Below, in pieces: positions 1-8,867 of a DNA stretch of 64,000 nt (position 1 is the stretch's first letter; every line of letters starts with the position of its first letter). Below the pieces are notes generated by a model that saw only the letters and a program-made list of their open reading frames with translations, was not told the origin of the DNA and did no database searches. The position numbers and the translations under genes were made by a program. Origin of the DNA: Paenibacillus sp. FSL H8-0332 (GTDB taxonomy: Bacteria; Bacillota; Bacilli; Paenibacillales; Paenibacillaceae); NCBI RefSeq assembly GCF_037963835.1, contig NZ_CP150145.1, positions 1,302,001 through 1,366,000 on the forward strand, read 5' to 3'.

Positions 1-926
1 TCTTCCGGCATCTGGAGGAGCGGATTGCAGATCTTGGGGAGCTGGGCGTCGAGGCCGACCTGATTCTGTTCCACCCGTATGACCGCTGGGGCTTCGCAGA
101 TATGGGCAAGGAGGCGGATGACCGCTATCTCCGGTACCTTGTAGCCAGGCTCTCGGCTTACCGCCATATCTGGTGGTCGCTGGCTAACGAATATGATTTC
201 ATGAGCAACAAGCAACTTACTGACTGGGAGCGGTATGCGCATATTGTAACGTCGTATGATCCTTACGGGCACCTGATCTCTAATCACAACGGTATTGCCT
301 TCTATGATTTCAACCAGCCCTGGGTTACGCATTGCAGTATTCAGCGTGTGGATGCGTACAAGACTTCTGAGCATACGGATGAATGGAGACGGCGCTGGAA
401 TAAGCCTGTCGTGATCGATGAATGTGCCTACGAGGGCAATGTCGAGCATGGCTGGGGAAATATTACCGGGGAAGAGATGGTCCGCCGTTTCTGGGAAGGC
501 GCGGTCCGTGGAGGGTATGTCGGACATGGGGAAACCTATCTGCACCCGGAAGATAAGCTCTGGTGGGCCAAGGGCGGCCGGCTGTATGGCACGAGCCCTG
601 AGCGGATTGCTTTTCTGCGCCGCGTGCTGGAGGAAGGGCCTTCAGAGGGGCTGAACCCGCTGCCTTCGGATTGGGATCTGCCCAGAGCCGGGGTGGAGGA
701 TGAATATGTTCTGTATTATTTCGGGTTTAACCGGCCGGGCTTCCGCCAGTTCACAATGAACCCTGATATCCGCTACAAGGTGGAGCTGCTGGATACCTGG
801 AACATGACGGTGGATGAGCTTGCGGGTAGCTATCAGGGAACCTTCAGGGTCGATCTGCCGGGACGGACATATATGGCGGTGAGAATGACGCGCCTGCGCG
901 ACGAGTATGACCTGGAGGCGAAATAA
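1..926 (+). CDS. TIM-barrel glycoside hydrolase-like protein (DUF5060/DUF5605 type), 3' part
   Basis: The gene is open from the left edge (reading frame from base 3) to TAA at 924-926, so its start is outside the window. The visible part resembles the C-terminal two thirds of DUF5060/DUF4038/DUF5605-type glycoside hydrolases. The segment SLANEYDF has the form of a barrel strand carrying the acid/base glutamate, and VVIDECAYEGNVEHGW could carry the nucleophile glutamate. The last ~80 residues look like a small beta domain (DUF5605-like). It is followed after one base by an oxidoreductase gene, suggesting a shared operon for plant polysaccharide or modified-sugar use. The substrate cannot be read from sequence. 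Family confidence is good; specificity is unknown. Confidence 0.75.
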   Translation, partial: FRHLEERIADLGELGVEADLILFHPYDRWGFADMGKEADDRYLRYLVARLSAYRHIWWSLANEYDFMSNKQLTDWERYAHIVTSYDPYGHLISNHNGIAFYDFNQPWVTHCSIQRVDAYKTSEHTDEWRRRWNKPVVIDECAYEGNVEHGWGNITGEEMVRRFWEGAVRGGYVGHGETYLHPEDKLWWAKGGRLYGTSPERIAFLRRVLEEGPSEGLNPLPSDWDLPRAGVEDEYVLYYFGFNRPGFRQFTMNPDIRYKVELLDTWNMTVDELAGSYQGTFRVDLPGRTYMAVRMTRLRDEYDLEAK

Positions 927-927
927 G

Positions 928-1971
928 ATGTGGAAGGTTGGTGTTGTGGGCGCCGGGTACTGGTCGGATAAGCATTTACAGGCATGGCAGCGTATCCCCG
1001 GCGTTCAGATTCAAGGCCTGTGCGACCTGGATTCGGACAAGCTGCGCAGTAAGGGGGAGGCATACGGGATTCCCGAGGACATGCTGTACTCTAAGCTGGA
1101 AGACATGCTGTCTTCTGCGGAGCTAGATATAGTAGATATTATTACCGCGCCGGATACTCATCCTGAGCTGGTCGGACTGGCCGCACGGGCCGGGAAGCAT
1201 ATCATGTGCCAAAAGCCGTTTGCCCGTTCTATGGAGGAAGCTTGTGAGATGGTGGAAACGACCCGTGCTGCGGGCGTCCGGCTGATGGTTACAGAGAACT
1301 GGCGCTGGCTGCAGCCGATTCAGGCCATCCGCAAGCTGCTGGATCAGGGAGCGGCAGGACGGCTTCAGACGATCCGCTATATTCACACGGATTATTATTC
1401 ACCGCGCTTTGCCCCGGAGAATGAGCTGCCGCAACCGTTTTTCCGGGAGATGCCGAAGCTGCTGTTCTATGAGATGGGGGTTCACTGGTATGATACGTGG
1501 CGCTTCCTGTTCGGGGAGCCTAAGCGGCTATATGCAGAGACCCGGAAGGTCAGCCCGTTTATTGCCGGAGAGGACGCCGGGCTGATTACTCTCGGCTACG
1601 AGGATTACATGGGCCTGATGGATATGAGCTGGGCCACCCGGCAGAATCTGCCGGGCAAGCTCACGCTGCCTGTGTTGCCGGACCATAAGGAACAGCTGAT
1701 TATTGAAGGCGATCAGGCCACGATCAAGCTGTACAGCAGCGGCACACTCAGCCTGATTGATAACAGCGGGCTGGAGACTACGATCTCGGAGGATCACGGC
1801 CTTGATTTTGAAGAGAGCCATTACCGCCTGCAGTCGCATTTCATTGAATGCCTGAATACCGGTGAGGAATTCCAGACGAGCGGCGAAGATAATCTGAAGA
1901 CGCTGGAGCTTGTATTCGGGACCTACCGGAGTGCGGAGGAGCATGAGGTCATTCATTTGGGGCAGCCCTAA
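928..1971 (+). CDS. Gfo/Idh/MocA family NAD(P)-dependent oxidoreductase
   Basis: A protein of 347 residues. The N-terminal Rossmann fold has GVVGAGYWSDKHL as dinucleotide-binding motif, and QKPFARSMEEA is the equivalent of the family's EKP motif. The C-terminal half is the alpha/beta dimer domain typical of sugar or inositol dehydrogenases. I chose the ATG at 928 because the GGAGG at 913-917 is well spaced and the family normally begins a few residues before the GxGxxG motif; an in-frame ATG at 907 lies inside the upstream gene. It starts one base after the upstream hydrolase-like gene stops, so the two are probably cotranscribed and act on the same sugar. The substrate is unknown. Confidence 0.85.
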   Translation: MWKVGVVGAGYWSDKHLQAWQRIPGVQIQGLCDLDSDKLRSKGEAYGIPEDMLYSKLEDMLSSAELDIVDIITAPDTHPELVGLAARAGKHIMCQKPFARSMEEACEMVETTRAAGVRLMVTENWRWLQPIQAIRKLLDQGAAGRLQTIRYIHTDYYSPRFAPENELPQPFFREMPKLLFYEMGVHWYDTWRFLFGEPKRLYAETRKVSPFIAGEDAGLITLGYEDYMGLMDMSWATRQNLPGKLTLPVLPDHKEQLIIEGDQATIKLYSSGTLSLIDNSGLETTISEDHGLDFEESHYRLQSHFIECLNTGEEFQTSGEDNLKTLELVFGTYRSAEEHEVIHLGQP

Positions 1972-2040
1972 CGCGGCAACCGCCTCATTCCGTAGGTGAA
2001 CAGGCTTGCGAGTAGAGGAATATAGCGGTATCGGGTCCAC

Positions 2041-2192
2041 CGGCGGAGTGGGGAAGCTGAGGGAGTAATGGAAATGAGGTGCACAAGTACACCCGAATTG
2101 GCTGAAAGCGGGCGGTGAGCGGAAATGAGGAGCATTAGTGCACCTGAATTGGCTGAAAGCGGGCGGTAGGCGGAAATGAGGAGCATTAGTGC
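2041..2192. repeat. 51-bp-period intergenic repeat array A (left part)
   Basis: Units beginning GAAATGAGG recur at 2071, 2122 and 2173, exactly 51 bp apart. Each unit has a short palindromic core (for example GCATTAGTGC) followed by a CTGAATTGGCTGAAAGCGGG-type stretch. The array continues on the far side of the IS element at 3843-3905. Removing the IS and one target copy places the next unit start (3874) exactly 51 bp after 2173. No protein-coding gene is supported here, although the period is a multiple of three and a minus-strand frame stays open with a 17-residue repeat. Related units occur at 51310-51625. The rest of the gap 1972-2342 holds the IS left end. Confidence 0.9.
2183..2192. repeat. 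Target site duplication, left copy (10 bp)
   Basis: GCATTAGTGC lies directly outside the left terminal inverted repeat of the IS element and is repeated at 3833-3842 outside the right one. Confidence 0.9.
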
Positions 2193-2235
2193 CAATGTCA
2201 TTAAGTTAAGATATAGAGCCAAAAACAAGAAAAAA

Positions 2236-2269
2236 AGCAGGTTATCGAAAAGATAGCCTGCTCTTTTTC
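2236..2269 (+). terminator. Hairpin with T tract inside the IS left end
   Basis: AGCAGGTTATC at 2236-2246 pairs with GATAGCCTGCT at 2252-2262, followed by a run of T. Its place between the left end and the transposase fits a block against incoming transcription, as many insertion sequences carry. Confidence 0.75.
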
Positions 2270-2342
2270 TGTACAAAAAAATCTTGACAATCCGTTGAAA
2301 ATGTGTGGCGAAGCCCCTTGAAAAAACGAGGAGGTTTCACCA

Positions 2343-3665
2343 ATGAATACTTATGCTAATTCGCTGAAAGACAGACTGACATCTCTCATCCGAGAGATGG
2401 CGGCTGCCCCCGCACCTTATGTCAAAAAACCAGGGAAAGATTTTACCCGAACGAAGAAACTCTCCTTTGAAACGGTCATGCAGACCTTGATCTTCATGGG
2501 GGGGAACAGTCTCTATAAGGAACTGCTGGAATCACAGGGCTATGATGTCAACACCGCAACTTCTTCTGCTTTTGTTCAGCAACGTAATAAAATCTTGCCG
2601 TCTGCGGTAGAATCTTTGTTTCACACCTTTACAGCGTCCCAAACGGAATTCAAGGATTATCGAGGCTATCGATTATTGGCCATTGATGGTTCCGATCTGC
2701 ATATCGCAACAGATCCTACGGACCCGTTGACCTATTCTCAAAGTCAGCCCCACTCGAAAGGCTTTAACCTTCTACACTTGAACGCAGCCTATGACCTCTG
2801 TAACCGGCTTTATGTGGATGCCATTGTTCAACCTCGAAAGTTCCGCAACGAAGGAAGGGCGCTGGCCACAATGGTGGATCGCTCCCCCATTCAGGGTAAC
2901 GTCCTTGTGACGGGGGATCGAGGATTTGAAAGCTATAATACGTTCGCACATCTGGAACGGAAAGGATGGAATTACGTCATACGCGTCAAGGATTTGCATT
3001 CGAATGGTATTCTTTCGGGTTTGCACTTGACCTTGGACGGAGCGTTTGATCAGGAGATTCATCTGACGCTGACTAAAAAACAAACAAAAGAGTTCAGGAA
3101 TCGCCCCGAAATCTATAAAGTTCTTCCGGCTACCTCTAGCTTTGATTTTCTGGACATGGAGGAGAACTGGTTTTACCCCATTTCCTTTCGGGTGGTTCGT
3201 TTCCTCCTGCAAAGTGGTGATTATGAAACCGTCATTACCAATCTGTCTACTGCTGAATTCTCACCGGATGAACTCCGGGATCTGTATCACCTGCGATGGG
3301 GCATTGAGACCTCTTTCCGGGCTTTGAAATACACCATTGGTTTGACCCATTTTCACGCAAAAAAGCAAGAGTCCATTACCCAAGAGATATTCGCAAGAAT
3401 GATCCTCTACAACTTCGCTGAAATGATTACCTCGCACGTAGTCATTTCCCAAAAGGATAAACGGCACCTCTACCAAGTCAACTTCACGGTGGCCGTTCAC
3501 GTCTGTAGACATTTCCTGCGCTCCAAGGGCGATGGACCCCCGCCTGATGTGGAAGCTTTGATTCGCAAAAATATTTTGCCGATTCGTCTCACCCGTCCTG
3601 GGCAAAGGAATACACGCAGAATACGTAGCAAATCCGCCATTAGCTTCGTCTACAGAGTAGCATAA
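2343..3665 (+). CDS. IS4-family DDE transposase
   Basis: A protein of 440 residues catalysing cut-and-paste transposition of the surrounding element. DDE residues are visible: LLAIDGSDLHIA (first Asp), VTGDRGFESYNTF (second Asp) and YHLRWGIETSFRALKYTIG, the Y-x2-R-x3-E-x6-K signature of IS4. The ATG at 2343 follows a strong GAGGAGG at 2328-2334. A possible -35 TTGACA at 2284-2289 has no convincing -10, so expression may be weak or depend on insertion context. The gene is full length and uninterrupted. Confidence 0.95.
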   Translation: MNTYANSLKDRLTSLIREMAAAPAPYVKKPGKDFTRTKKLSFETVMQTLIFMGGNSLYKELLESQGYDVNTATSSAFVQQRNKILPSAVESLFHTFTASQTEFKDYRGYRLLAIDGSDLHIATDPTDPLTYSQSQPHSKGFNLLHLNAAYDLCNRLYVDAIVQPRKFRNEGRALATMVDRSPIQGNVLVTGDRGFESYNTFAHLERKGWNYVIRVKDLHSNGILSGLHLTLDGAFDQEIHLTLTKKQTKEFRNRPEIYKVLPATSSFDFLDMEENWFYPISFRVVRFLLQSGDYETVITNLSTAEFSPDELRDLYHLRWGIETSFRALKYTIGLTHFHAKKQESITQEIFARMILYNFAEMITSHVVISQKDKRHLYQVNFTVAVHVCRHFLRSKGDGPPPDVEALIRKNILPIRLTRPGQRNTRRIRSKSAISFVYRVA

Positions 3666-3748
3666 TTCGGTTCGCATGAACATTTTTTTAAGTGGATCTT
3701 CCATCCGCTTTGTTTGCTATGCGCTTTTTCCTTCCTTACACCCAAAAC

Positions 3749-3780
3749 AAACGGCATAGGGCTTTTCCCCATACCGTTTT
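3749..3780 (+). terminator. Hairpin downstream of the transposase
   Basis: AAACGGCATAGGG at 3749-3761 pairs with CCCATACCGTTT near 3768-3779. T-rich sequence follows. It lies inside the IS right end and probably ends the transposase transcript. Confidence 0.65.
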
Positions 3781-3832
3781 GGATTCCGTTTTTAATTCCA
3801 AACTTATCTTTGAGCTTATCTTAATGACATTG

Positions 3833-3905
3833 GCATTAGTGCACCTGAATTGGCTGAAAGTGGGCGGTGAGCGGAAATGAGGGGCACAAGTGCCCCTTAA
3901 TTGCT
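3833..3905. repeat. Target duplication (right copy) and right part of 51-bp array A
   Basis: GCATTAGTGC at 3833-3842 is the right target copy. The following unit includes a perfect palindromic core, GGGGCACAAGTGCCCC at 3881-3896, and joins in phase with the units left of the IS. Confidence 0.88.
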
Positions 3906-3957
3906 CTTACCGTTGAAGTCCTGCATCCTCGGCCTTTATCCTTAAGCCCTCAGCCTC

Positions 3958-5697
3958 TCAGCCCGCTGGTATAGCGACCCAGTGGCCTTCTGAGATCTCG
4001 ACCAGGCTGGACTGGTCGAGGTTATATTTATCGACACCGCTGCTCTGCTCCTCCAGCAGCACCCGCTTCTTGGCCGCTTCGATCTTTGGATCGGGCACGG
4101 GGATGGCGGCCAGCAGCGACTTCGTATATTCATGCTGCGGATTAGTGTACAGCTCCTCGCTCTCAGCCAGCTCGACAATCCGGCCATTGTACATGACGGC
4201 CACCCGGTCGCTGATGTGCTTGACCATGGACAGGTCATGGGCAATGAACAGGTACGTCAGGCCGAGCCGCTGCTGCAGCTCCTCCAGCAGCTTCACTACC
4301 TGCGCCTGGATGGACATATCCAGCGCTGACAACGGTTCGTCGCAGACGATGAACCTCGGCTCAACGGCCAGCGCGCGGGCGATGCCGATCCGCTGCCGCT
4401 GGCCGCCGGAGAATTCATGCGGGTAGCGGATGGCGAATGCCGGGTCCAGCCCGACCAGATCCAGCAGCTCCTCGACCCGCTTTTTCCGCTCCTTCTTGCT
4501 GCCGGCAAGCTGGTGGACATCCAATGCCTCACCGATAATATCCATGACCTTGAAGCGCGGATTCAAGGATGCATACGGGTCCTGGAAGATCATCTGCATA
4601 TGGCGCCGCATGATCTTCATCTCCTGGGCCTTAAGCCGGTTCACCGCCATGCCCTGGAACAGCACATCGCCGCCGGTCGGCTCATGCAGCCGGAGAATCG
4701 AACGCCCGGTCGTGGACTTCCCGCTGCCGGACTCACCGACCATGCCGAGCGTCTCTCCTTCGCGGATGTGGAAGCTGATATCATTGACCGCGCGCAGCAC
4801 CCGGCCCTTGCCCAGATTGAAATGCTGCTTCAGCGATCTGACCTCCAGCAGCGGCCGATTGCCTTCTCCTTGAATAATCAGACCGGGCGGCTTGGGCTTC
4901 TTCTTCTCATCCAGCCGGGGCAACGCATTCAGCAGCCGCTGCGTATACGGGTGCTGCGGGCGGGCGAAGATGTCCTCTGTGCGGCCTGTCTCCACAATCT
5001 CCCCGTCCTTCATAACCGCTACACGGTCACACATCCCCGCAACAACGCCCAGATCATGGGTGATCAGAATGATGGAGGTGCCCAGACGCTGCTGCATATG
5101 CTTCATCAGATTGAGAATCTGCGCTTGAATCGTCACATCGAGTGCGGTAGTCGGCTCGTCTGCAATAAGCAGGGCCGGCTGGCAGACCAGAGCGATAGCG
5201 ATCATGACCCGCTGCCGCATCCCGCCCGAGAATTCATGCGGGTACTGCTGGTAGCGCATTTCGCTGTCGCGGATGCCGACCTGCTTCAGCATTTCCAGCG
5301 CTTCCTGCTTCGCAGCTCTGCGGGACAGCTTGCGGTGCTTGATCAGGCTCTCGCTGATCTGCTCGCCGATGCGGATGGTCGGGTTCAGGGAGCTCATCGG
5401 GTCCTGAAAGATCATACCGATCTCCTGCCCGCGGATATTCTCCATCTGCTTCTCCGTTTTATCCGCCAGGTTATCTCCCAGGAAGACAATCTCCCCATCC
5501 TTCATAAGTGCGGGCGGGGAAGGCAGCAGTCTCATGATGGAGCGGGCGGTGACGCTTTTGCCGCTGCCCGATTCACCGACGATCCCTAGCGTTTCCCCTT
5601 TATAGACTTCAAAGCTTACGCCGCGTACAGCGGCACGCTCTTCGTCATGGCTCTGGAAAGAGATGTGCAGATTATTTACTGTCAAAATCGGTTCCAT
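3958..5697 (-). CDS. Fused double ATP-binding subunit of a peptide/nickel-type ABC transporter (DppD-DppF like)
   Basis: A protein of 579 residues carrying two complete ABC ATPase domains, a fusion of the DppD/OppD and DppF/OppF subunits as in GsiA. Domain 1 (~1-265) has [29 protein letters not shown] and the switch ITHD. Domain 2 (~285-560) has [29 protein letters not shown] and IAHD. I placed the start at the complement ATG 5695-5697 (MEPILTVNN), preceded by AGGTGG. An upstream in-frame ATG at 5734-5736 would add 13 residues. It is divergent from the permease and binding-protein genes, whose products it most likely energises at the membrane. The separation of the ATPase gene from the rest is unusual. 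Confidence 0.92.
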   Translation of the reverse strand: MEPILTVNNLHISFQSHDEERAAVRGVSFEVYKGETLGIVGESGSGKSVTARSIMRLLPSPPALMKDGEIVFLGDNLADKTEKQMENIRGQEIGMIFQDPMSSLNPTIRIGEQISESLIKHRKLSRRAAKQEALEMLKQVGIRDSEMRYQQYPHEFSGGMRQRVMIAIALVCQPALLIADEPTTALDVTIQAQILNLMKHMQQRLGTSIILITHDLGVVAGMCDRVAVMKDGEIVETGRTEDIFARPQHPYTQRLLNALPRLDEKKKPKPPGLIIQGEGNRPLLEVRSLKQHFNLGKGRVLRAVNDISFHIREGETLGMVGESGSGKSTTGRSILRLHEPTGGDVLFQGMAVNRLKAQEMKIMRRHMQMIFQDPYASLNPRFKVMDIIGEALDVHQLAGSKKERKKRVEELLDLVGLDPAFAIRYPHEFSGGQRQRIGIARALAVEPRFIVCDEPLSALDMSIQAQVVKLLEELQQRLGLTYLFIAHDLSMVKHISDRVAVMYNGRIVELAESEELYTNPQHEYTKSLLAAIPVPDPKIEAAKKRVLLEEQSSGVDKYNLDQSSLVEISEGHWVAIPAG

Positions 5698-5739
5698 GGT
5701 TCCACCTGCCACTTTTCTAATAATTTTAAATAACATACC

Positions 5740-5794
5740 TTGACTTTAACCAACTCTATTAATAAAATATACCTTATCTATCGGAATAGTACAA
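5740..5794. promoter_or_regulatory. Overlapping divergent promoters between the ATPase and permease genes
   Basis: Plus strand: TTGACT at 5740-5745 and TAAAAT at 5763-5768 with a 17-bp spacer, reading toward the permease operon. Minus strand: TTGTAC (complement of 5789-5794) and TATATT (complement of 5766-5771), also with a 17-bp spacer, reading toward the ATPase gene. The two -10 elements overlap, so both transcripts could be controlled by one regulator or compete for polymerase. These are predictions from sequence only. Confidence 0.6.
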
Positions 5795-5825
5795 ATTCAA
5801 ATTAGAGAGAAGGAGGACAGGTCAT

Positions 5826-7265
5826 ATGGAGGCGGCAAAAAGTGGGGGTCAGCCTTTTGCAGAGGCCATAGGTGATTCTTACAGCAAACTGCTGCAGAAC
5901 GCCTCATATCGTTATTTCGCCCTGATCCTCGGCGCGCCTGTTAATCTGTTCACACTGCTCGTCCACCGTTCCCGTAAGGCCGGGGATGTTCATACTTCCG
6001 TGCTGCAGGAGACCCGTGAGGAGCTGCTGGCTTCCGGGCTTCAGGAGGAGCTGCACGCGGAATTCACAGCGCAGCTGCAGAGCAAGGCCAGATTCTTCAA
6101 GGAGCAGCTTACGGAGACCGAAATGGAGGCAGAGGCACAGAAGCTGACTGCAGAACGGTTCGAGCGTATGGCTGCCGAAAGGGCAGACCGCAGGCTGAAG
6201 GAGCAGGGACTTACCAGATCAACATTCATCAGTACCTTTCGCTCACTGCTGCAGCATCCGTTATTTTTACCGTTATCATTCATTCCGGGCCTGCCGCTAT
6301 ATCTGTTAATTTGGCTATATAGCAGCCCGTATCTCAAATACATATTTGAAAGATTGGTCATGACGGTATTTGTTATTTTCGGAGTGGCAGTGCTTGTATT
6401 CACCATATTATATATCTCACCGTTTGATCCTGCGGTCAATATTCTCGGCCAGACGGCTACCGATGCGCAGATCATCGAATTCAACAGGGTCTACGGGCTG
6501 GATCAGTCTTATCTGGTGCAGCTATGGGACAATGTGAAGGGGATTGCCATGTTCGATCTCGGCAAATCGTTTGCGGGGAACGAAGAGATTGTATCAGCCA
6601 TCGGGCGCAAATTCCCGGTTACGCTGGAGCTGACGCTGTTCTCCCTGCTGATGGCTGTGGGGATCGCCATTCCCATCGGGATTATCTCGGCAGCGAAGCC
6701 CAATTCCTGGTTGGATTATACCTTCATGCTGATTGCCTTAATCGGCTTGTCGATCCCGAGCTTCTGGCAGGGGCTGGTCTTCATCCTTGGCTTCTCCATC
6801 AAGCTGCAGTGGCTTCCGGCGACGTTCAATCCGGGGAACTGGATGACCTTCATTATGCCGGTGGTGGTCCTGGGGACAGGCCTCACGGCGGCGATTGCCC
6901 GGATGACCCGGGCGTCTACCCTGGAGGTTATCCATGAAGATTACATTATAACTGCCACTGCCAAAGGCTTGAGCAAACGCAAGGTGCTGCTTAAGCACGC
7001 GGTACGCAATGCGCTGATCCCGATTGTCACGGTCATCGGCCTGCAATTCGGCGCGATGCTGGGCGGGGCGGCCGTAACGGAGAAAGTATTCAACATCAGC
7101 GGACTGGGCAGCTATATCGTCGATAAGCAGTTTATTCCCGACATTCCGGCCATTATGGGCGGGGTGGTCTATACGGCTATTACCATTTCCTTAATTAATG
7201 CACTGATCGATATTCTATACGCTTTTGTGGACCCGCGTATCCGGTCCCGGATGAAACAATACTGA
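5826..7265 (+). CDS. ABC transporter permease, DppB/OppB type, with a ~165-residue N-terminal extension
   Basis: A protein of 479 residues. Residues ~175-479 form an ordinary DppB-type permease starting near YIFERLVMTVFVIFGVAVLV, with ISPFDPAVNILGQTATDAQI after the first helix and the ATPase-contact loop EDYIITATAKGLSKRKVLLK. The first ~165 residues are extra: a charged, probably helical stretch rich in Glu, Lys and Arg (about 60-135), flanked by short hydrophobic segments (YRYFALILGAPVNLFTLLV and FLPLSFIPGLPLYLLIWLY). Normal DppB proteins are about 300-340 residues. A strong GGAGG ribosome site precedes the ATG. It is followed after 15 bp by the second permease. The role of the extension is unknown. 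Confidence 0.88.
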   Translation: MEAAKSGGQPFAEAIGDSYSKLLQNASYRYFALILGAPVNLFTLLVHRSRKAGDVHTSVLQETREELLASGLQEELHAEFTAQLQSKARFFKEQLTETEMEAEAQKLTAERFERMAAERADRRLKEQGLTRSTFISTFRSLLQHPLFLPLSFIPGLPLYLLIWLYSSPYLKYIFERLVMTVFVIFGVAVLVFTILYISPFDPAVNILGQTATDAQIIEFNRVYGLDQSYLVQLWDNVKGIAMFDLGKSFAGNEEIVSAIGRKFPVTLELTLFSLLMAVGIAIPIGIISAAKPNSWLDYTFMLIALIGLSIPSFWQGLVFILGFSIKLQWLPATFNPGNWMTFIMPVVVLGTGLTAAIARMTRASTLEVIHEDYIITATAKGLSKRKVLLKHAVRNALIPIVTVIGLQFGAMLGGAAVTEKVFNISGLGSYIVDKQFIPDIPAIMGGVVYTAITISLINALIDILYAFVDPRIRSRMKQY

Positions 7266-7280
7266 TAGCAGGTGACATTC

Positions 7281-8789
7281 ATGGTTAACACAAACGCTGA
7301 CAGGCGTGCAGCACAGCTTAGACTCACGGCCTCTCCGGATTACCGGCAGGCAGGTTTTGCCTGGGTGGGGTCGCTTATCATAACACTGATCCTGCTGCTG
7401 AGCAGCTATGACTGGGAGAGTCAGGCCATCAAGCCTTATATAGGAATGGCTACCCTGGCTTATGGATTCTTCACGCTGTTGCAGGTGCTGATTACGCTGC
7501 TGATCCGCAGAGATCTGATCGCACAGGGAGAGATCCGCAGCGGGACAAGGGCTTTGGGGTATGTCCAGCTCCTCAGCCTTGCTACGGGCAATGTGTTCCT
7601 GGTGACGGCTGCCCTTCAACTGATCCAGAAGCGCAAATCACCAGAGTACACGCTGGCTGTATATGCTCTGCTGACGGAGATAGCGGTGATTGCCGTCTCG
7701 GCCTTGAACCTCTACAAGCCTTACGTAGCGGACACCTTCCTCACAGGAATGTTCATCCTGCTGGCGGTAGCTGCGTTCCATCTGCTAGTGGTCGTGCTTA
7801 CCGCCAGATTCGTACGCCGCCGCCAGATTCCCCGGAGGATGGTCTGGGTAGCTTATCCGCTGCTCCTTACCTCGCTGACCGGTAATCTGTTCGCGCTGGC
7901 CCTGGGTATTATTCTGCTGGTCCGCATCCGTAACCGGGACAACCCGGCAGTAGCCGGGTGGGAGGATGTGCTGGAGCGGCTGACCCGTAACACGACAGCG
8001 ATGCTCGGTCTGCTGTTCGTCGCCTTTCTGTTCTCCGTCTCCGTCTGCAGCTATGTTACCTTCGATTACGGCATGGCGGTAGACAACAATTATTCACTGA
8101 TTTTGCAGCCGCCGTCACTAGCGTATCCGCTGGGTACGGACAATTTCGGACGCTGCCTGTTTACACGGATTATTTTCGGCGCGAGGATCTCGCTGATTGT
8201 CGGGGTGATGTCCACGGTTCTGCCGCTTATACTCGGAGGCGTTCTGGGAGCGATATCGGGCTACTACGGACGTTATACGGACAACATCATCATGCGTGCA
8301 CTGGATGTGCTGTATGCCATTCCGGGTATCCTGCTGGCGATTGCGATTATCGCCGCCTTCGGCGTAAGTACGGTCAATCTGATTCTGGCGCTCAGCGTCG
8401 GAGCCATCCCGACGTATGCCCGGACCATGCGGGCGAGTGTGCTTCAGGTCTCTACTTATGAATACGTGGATGCCGCGCGGGCCTTTGGCTCCAGCCATTC
8501 AGCGATTATTTTCAAGCATATTGTTCCGAATTCACTGGCTCCCATGATCGTTAAGGCCACACTGACCATCGGCGGTGCGGTCATTTCTACCAGCAGCCTC
8601 AGCTTTCTGGGTCTGGGGATCGAACCTCATATCCCGGAATGGGGCAATATTCTCAAGCTGGGCAGCACGTATCTGGAGACGAACTCCTATCTGGCGATTT
8701 TCCCGGGACTGGCCATTATTGCGCTGGTGCTGTCGTTCAACTTCTTCGGTGACGGGCTGCGCGATGCGCTCGATCCCAAGATGGATTAA
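7281..8789 (+). CDS. ABC transporter permease, DppC/OppC type, with an extra multi-helix N-terminal domain
   Basis: A protein of 502 residues. The C-terminal ~290 residues are a standard DppC-type permease: YPLGTDNFGRCLFTRIIFGA, the ATPase-contact region YVDAARAFGSSHSAIIFKHI and FLGLGIEPHIPEWG. The N-terminal ~215 residues are not typical and contain about six predicted membrane segments (for example WVGSLIITLILLL, YVQLLSLATGNVFLV, FILLAVAAFHLLVVVL). The start is the ATG at 7281 with AGGTG at 7270-7274; an in-frame GTG at 7272 overlaps that ribosome site. Partner of the preceding permease in one inner-membrane transport complex. Confidence 0.88.
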   Translation: MVNTNADRRAAQLRLTASPDYRQAGFAWVGSLIITLILLLSSYDWESQAIKPYIGMATLAYGFFTLLQVLITLLIRRDLIAQGEIRSGTRALGYVQLLSLATGNVFLVTAALQLIQKRKSPEYTLAVYALLTEIAVIAVSALNLYKPYVADTFLTGMFILLAVAAFHLLVVVLTARFVRRRQIPRRMVWVAYPLLLTSLTGNLFALALGIILLVRIRNRDNPAVAGWEDVLERLTRNTTAMLGLLFVAFLFSVSVCSYVTFDYGMAVDNNYSLILQPPSLAYPLGTDNFGRCLFTRIIFGARISLIVGVMSTVLPLILGGVLGAISGYYGRYTDNIIMRALDVLYAIPGILLAIAIIAAFGVSTVNLILALSVGAIPTYARTMRASVLQVSTYEYVDAARAFGSSHSAIIFKHIVPNSLAPMIVKATLTIGGAVISTSSLSFLGLGIEPHIPEWGNILKLGSTYLETNSYLAIFPGLAIIALVLSFNFFGDGLRDALDPKMD

Positions 8790-8800
8790 CCGCAATTTTG

Positions 8801-8828
8801 GAAAATGCGTCTTAAGCTGACGTTTTTC
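8801..8828 (+). terminator. Possible weak terminator or attenuator before the binding-protein gene
   Basis: GAAAATGCGTC at 8801-8811 can pair with GACGTTTTTC at 8819-8828. A short T run is included in the stem. It lies between the second permease and the binding protein and may set their relative expression. Confidence 0.4.
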
Positions 8829-8867
8829 ATAGAGACATAATAGATAGATACCGGGGAGGAAACTGTA

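Larger units (their letters stand above)
2193..3832 (+). mobile_element. Complete IS4-family insertion sequence, 1640 bp
   Basis: The terminal inverted repeats begin CAATGTCATTAAG on both ends (2193-2210 and the complement of 3815-3832, 17 of 18 bases matching). They are bounded by a 10-bp direct repeat GCATTAGTGC at 2183-2192 and 3833-3842. Between them lies one intact transposase gene, a hairpin with a T tract near the left end (2236-2268), and a second hairpin after the transposase (3749-3780). Inverted repeat, duplication length and transposase motifs fit the IS4 family. Intact ends and ORF suggest a recent, possibly active insertion. It interrupts the 51-bp repeat array rather than a gene. 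Confidence 0.93.

Noticed and set aside
1968..2276. 102-codon minus-strand open frame over array A
   Set aside because: It is made of the 51-bp repeat and runs into the IS end; treated as repeat DNA, though its 17-residue repeats are noted as a finding.
2284..2312. TTGACA as a transposase promoter
   Set aside because: No acceptable -10 is present at 16-18 bp, so a promoter was not called.
4417..5589. 390-codon plus-strand open frame
   Set aside because: Antisense to the double-ATPase gene, whose motifs are all intact; a shadow frame.
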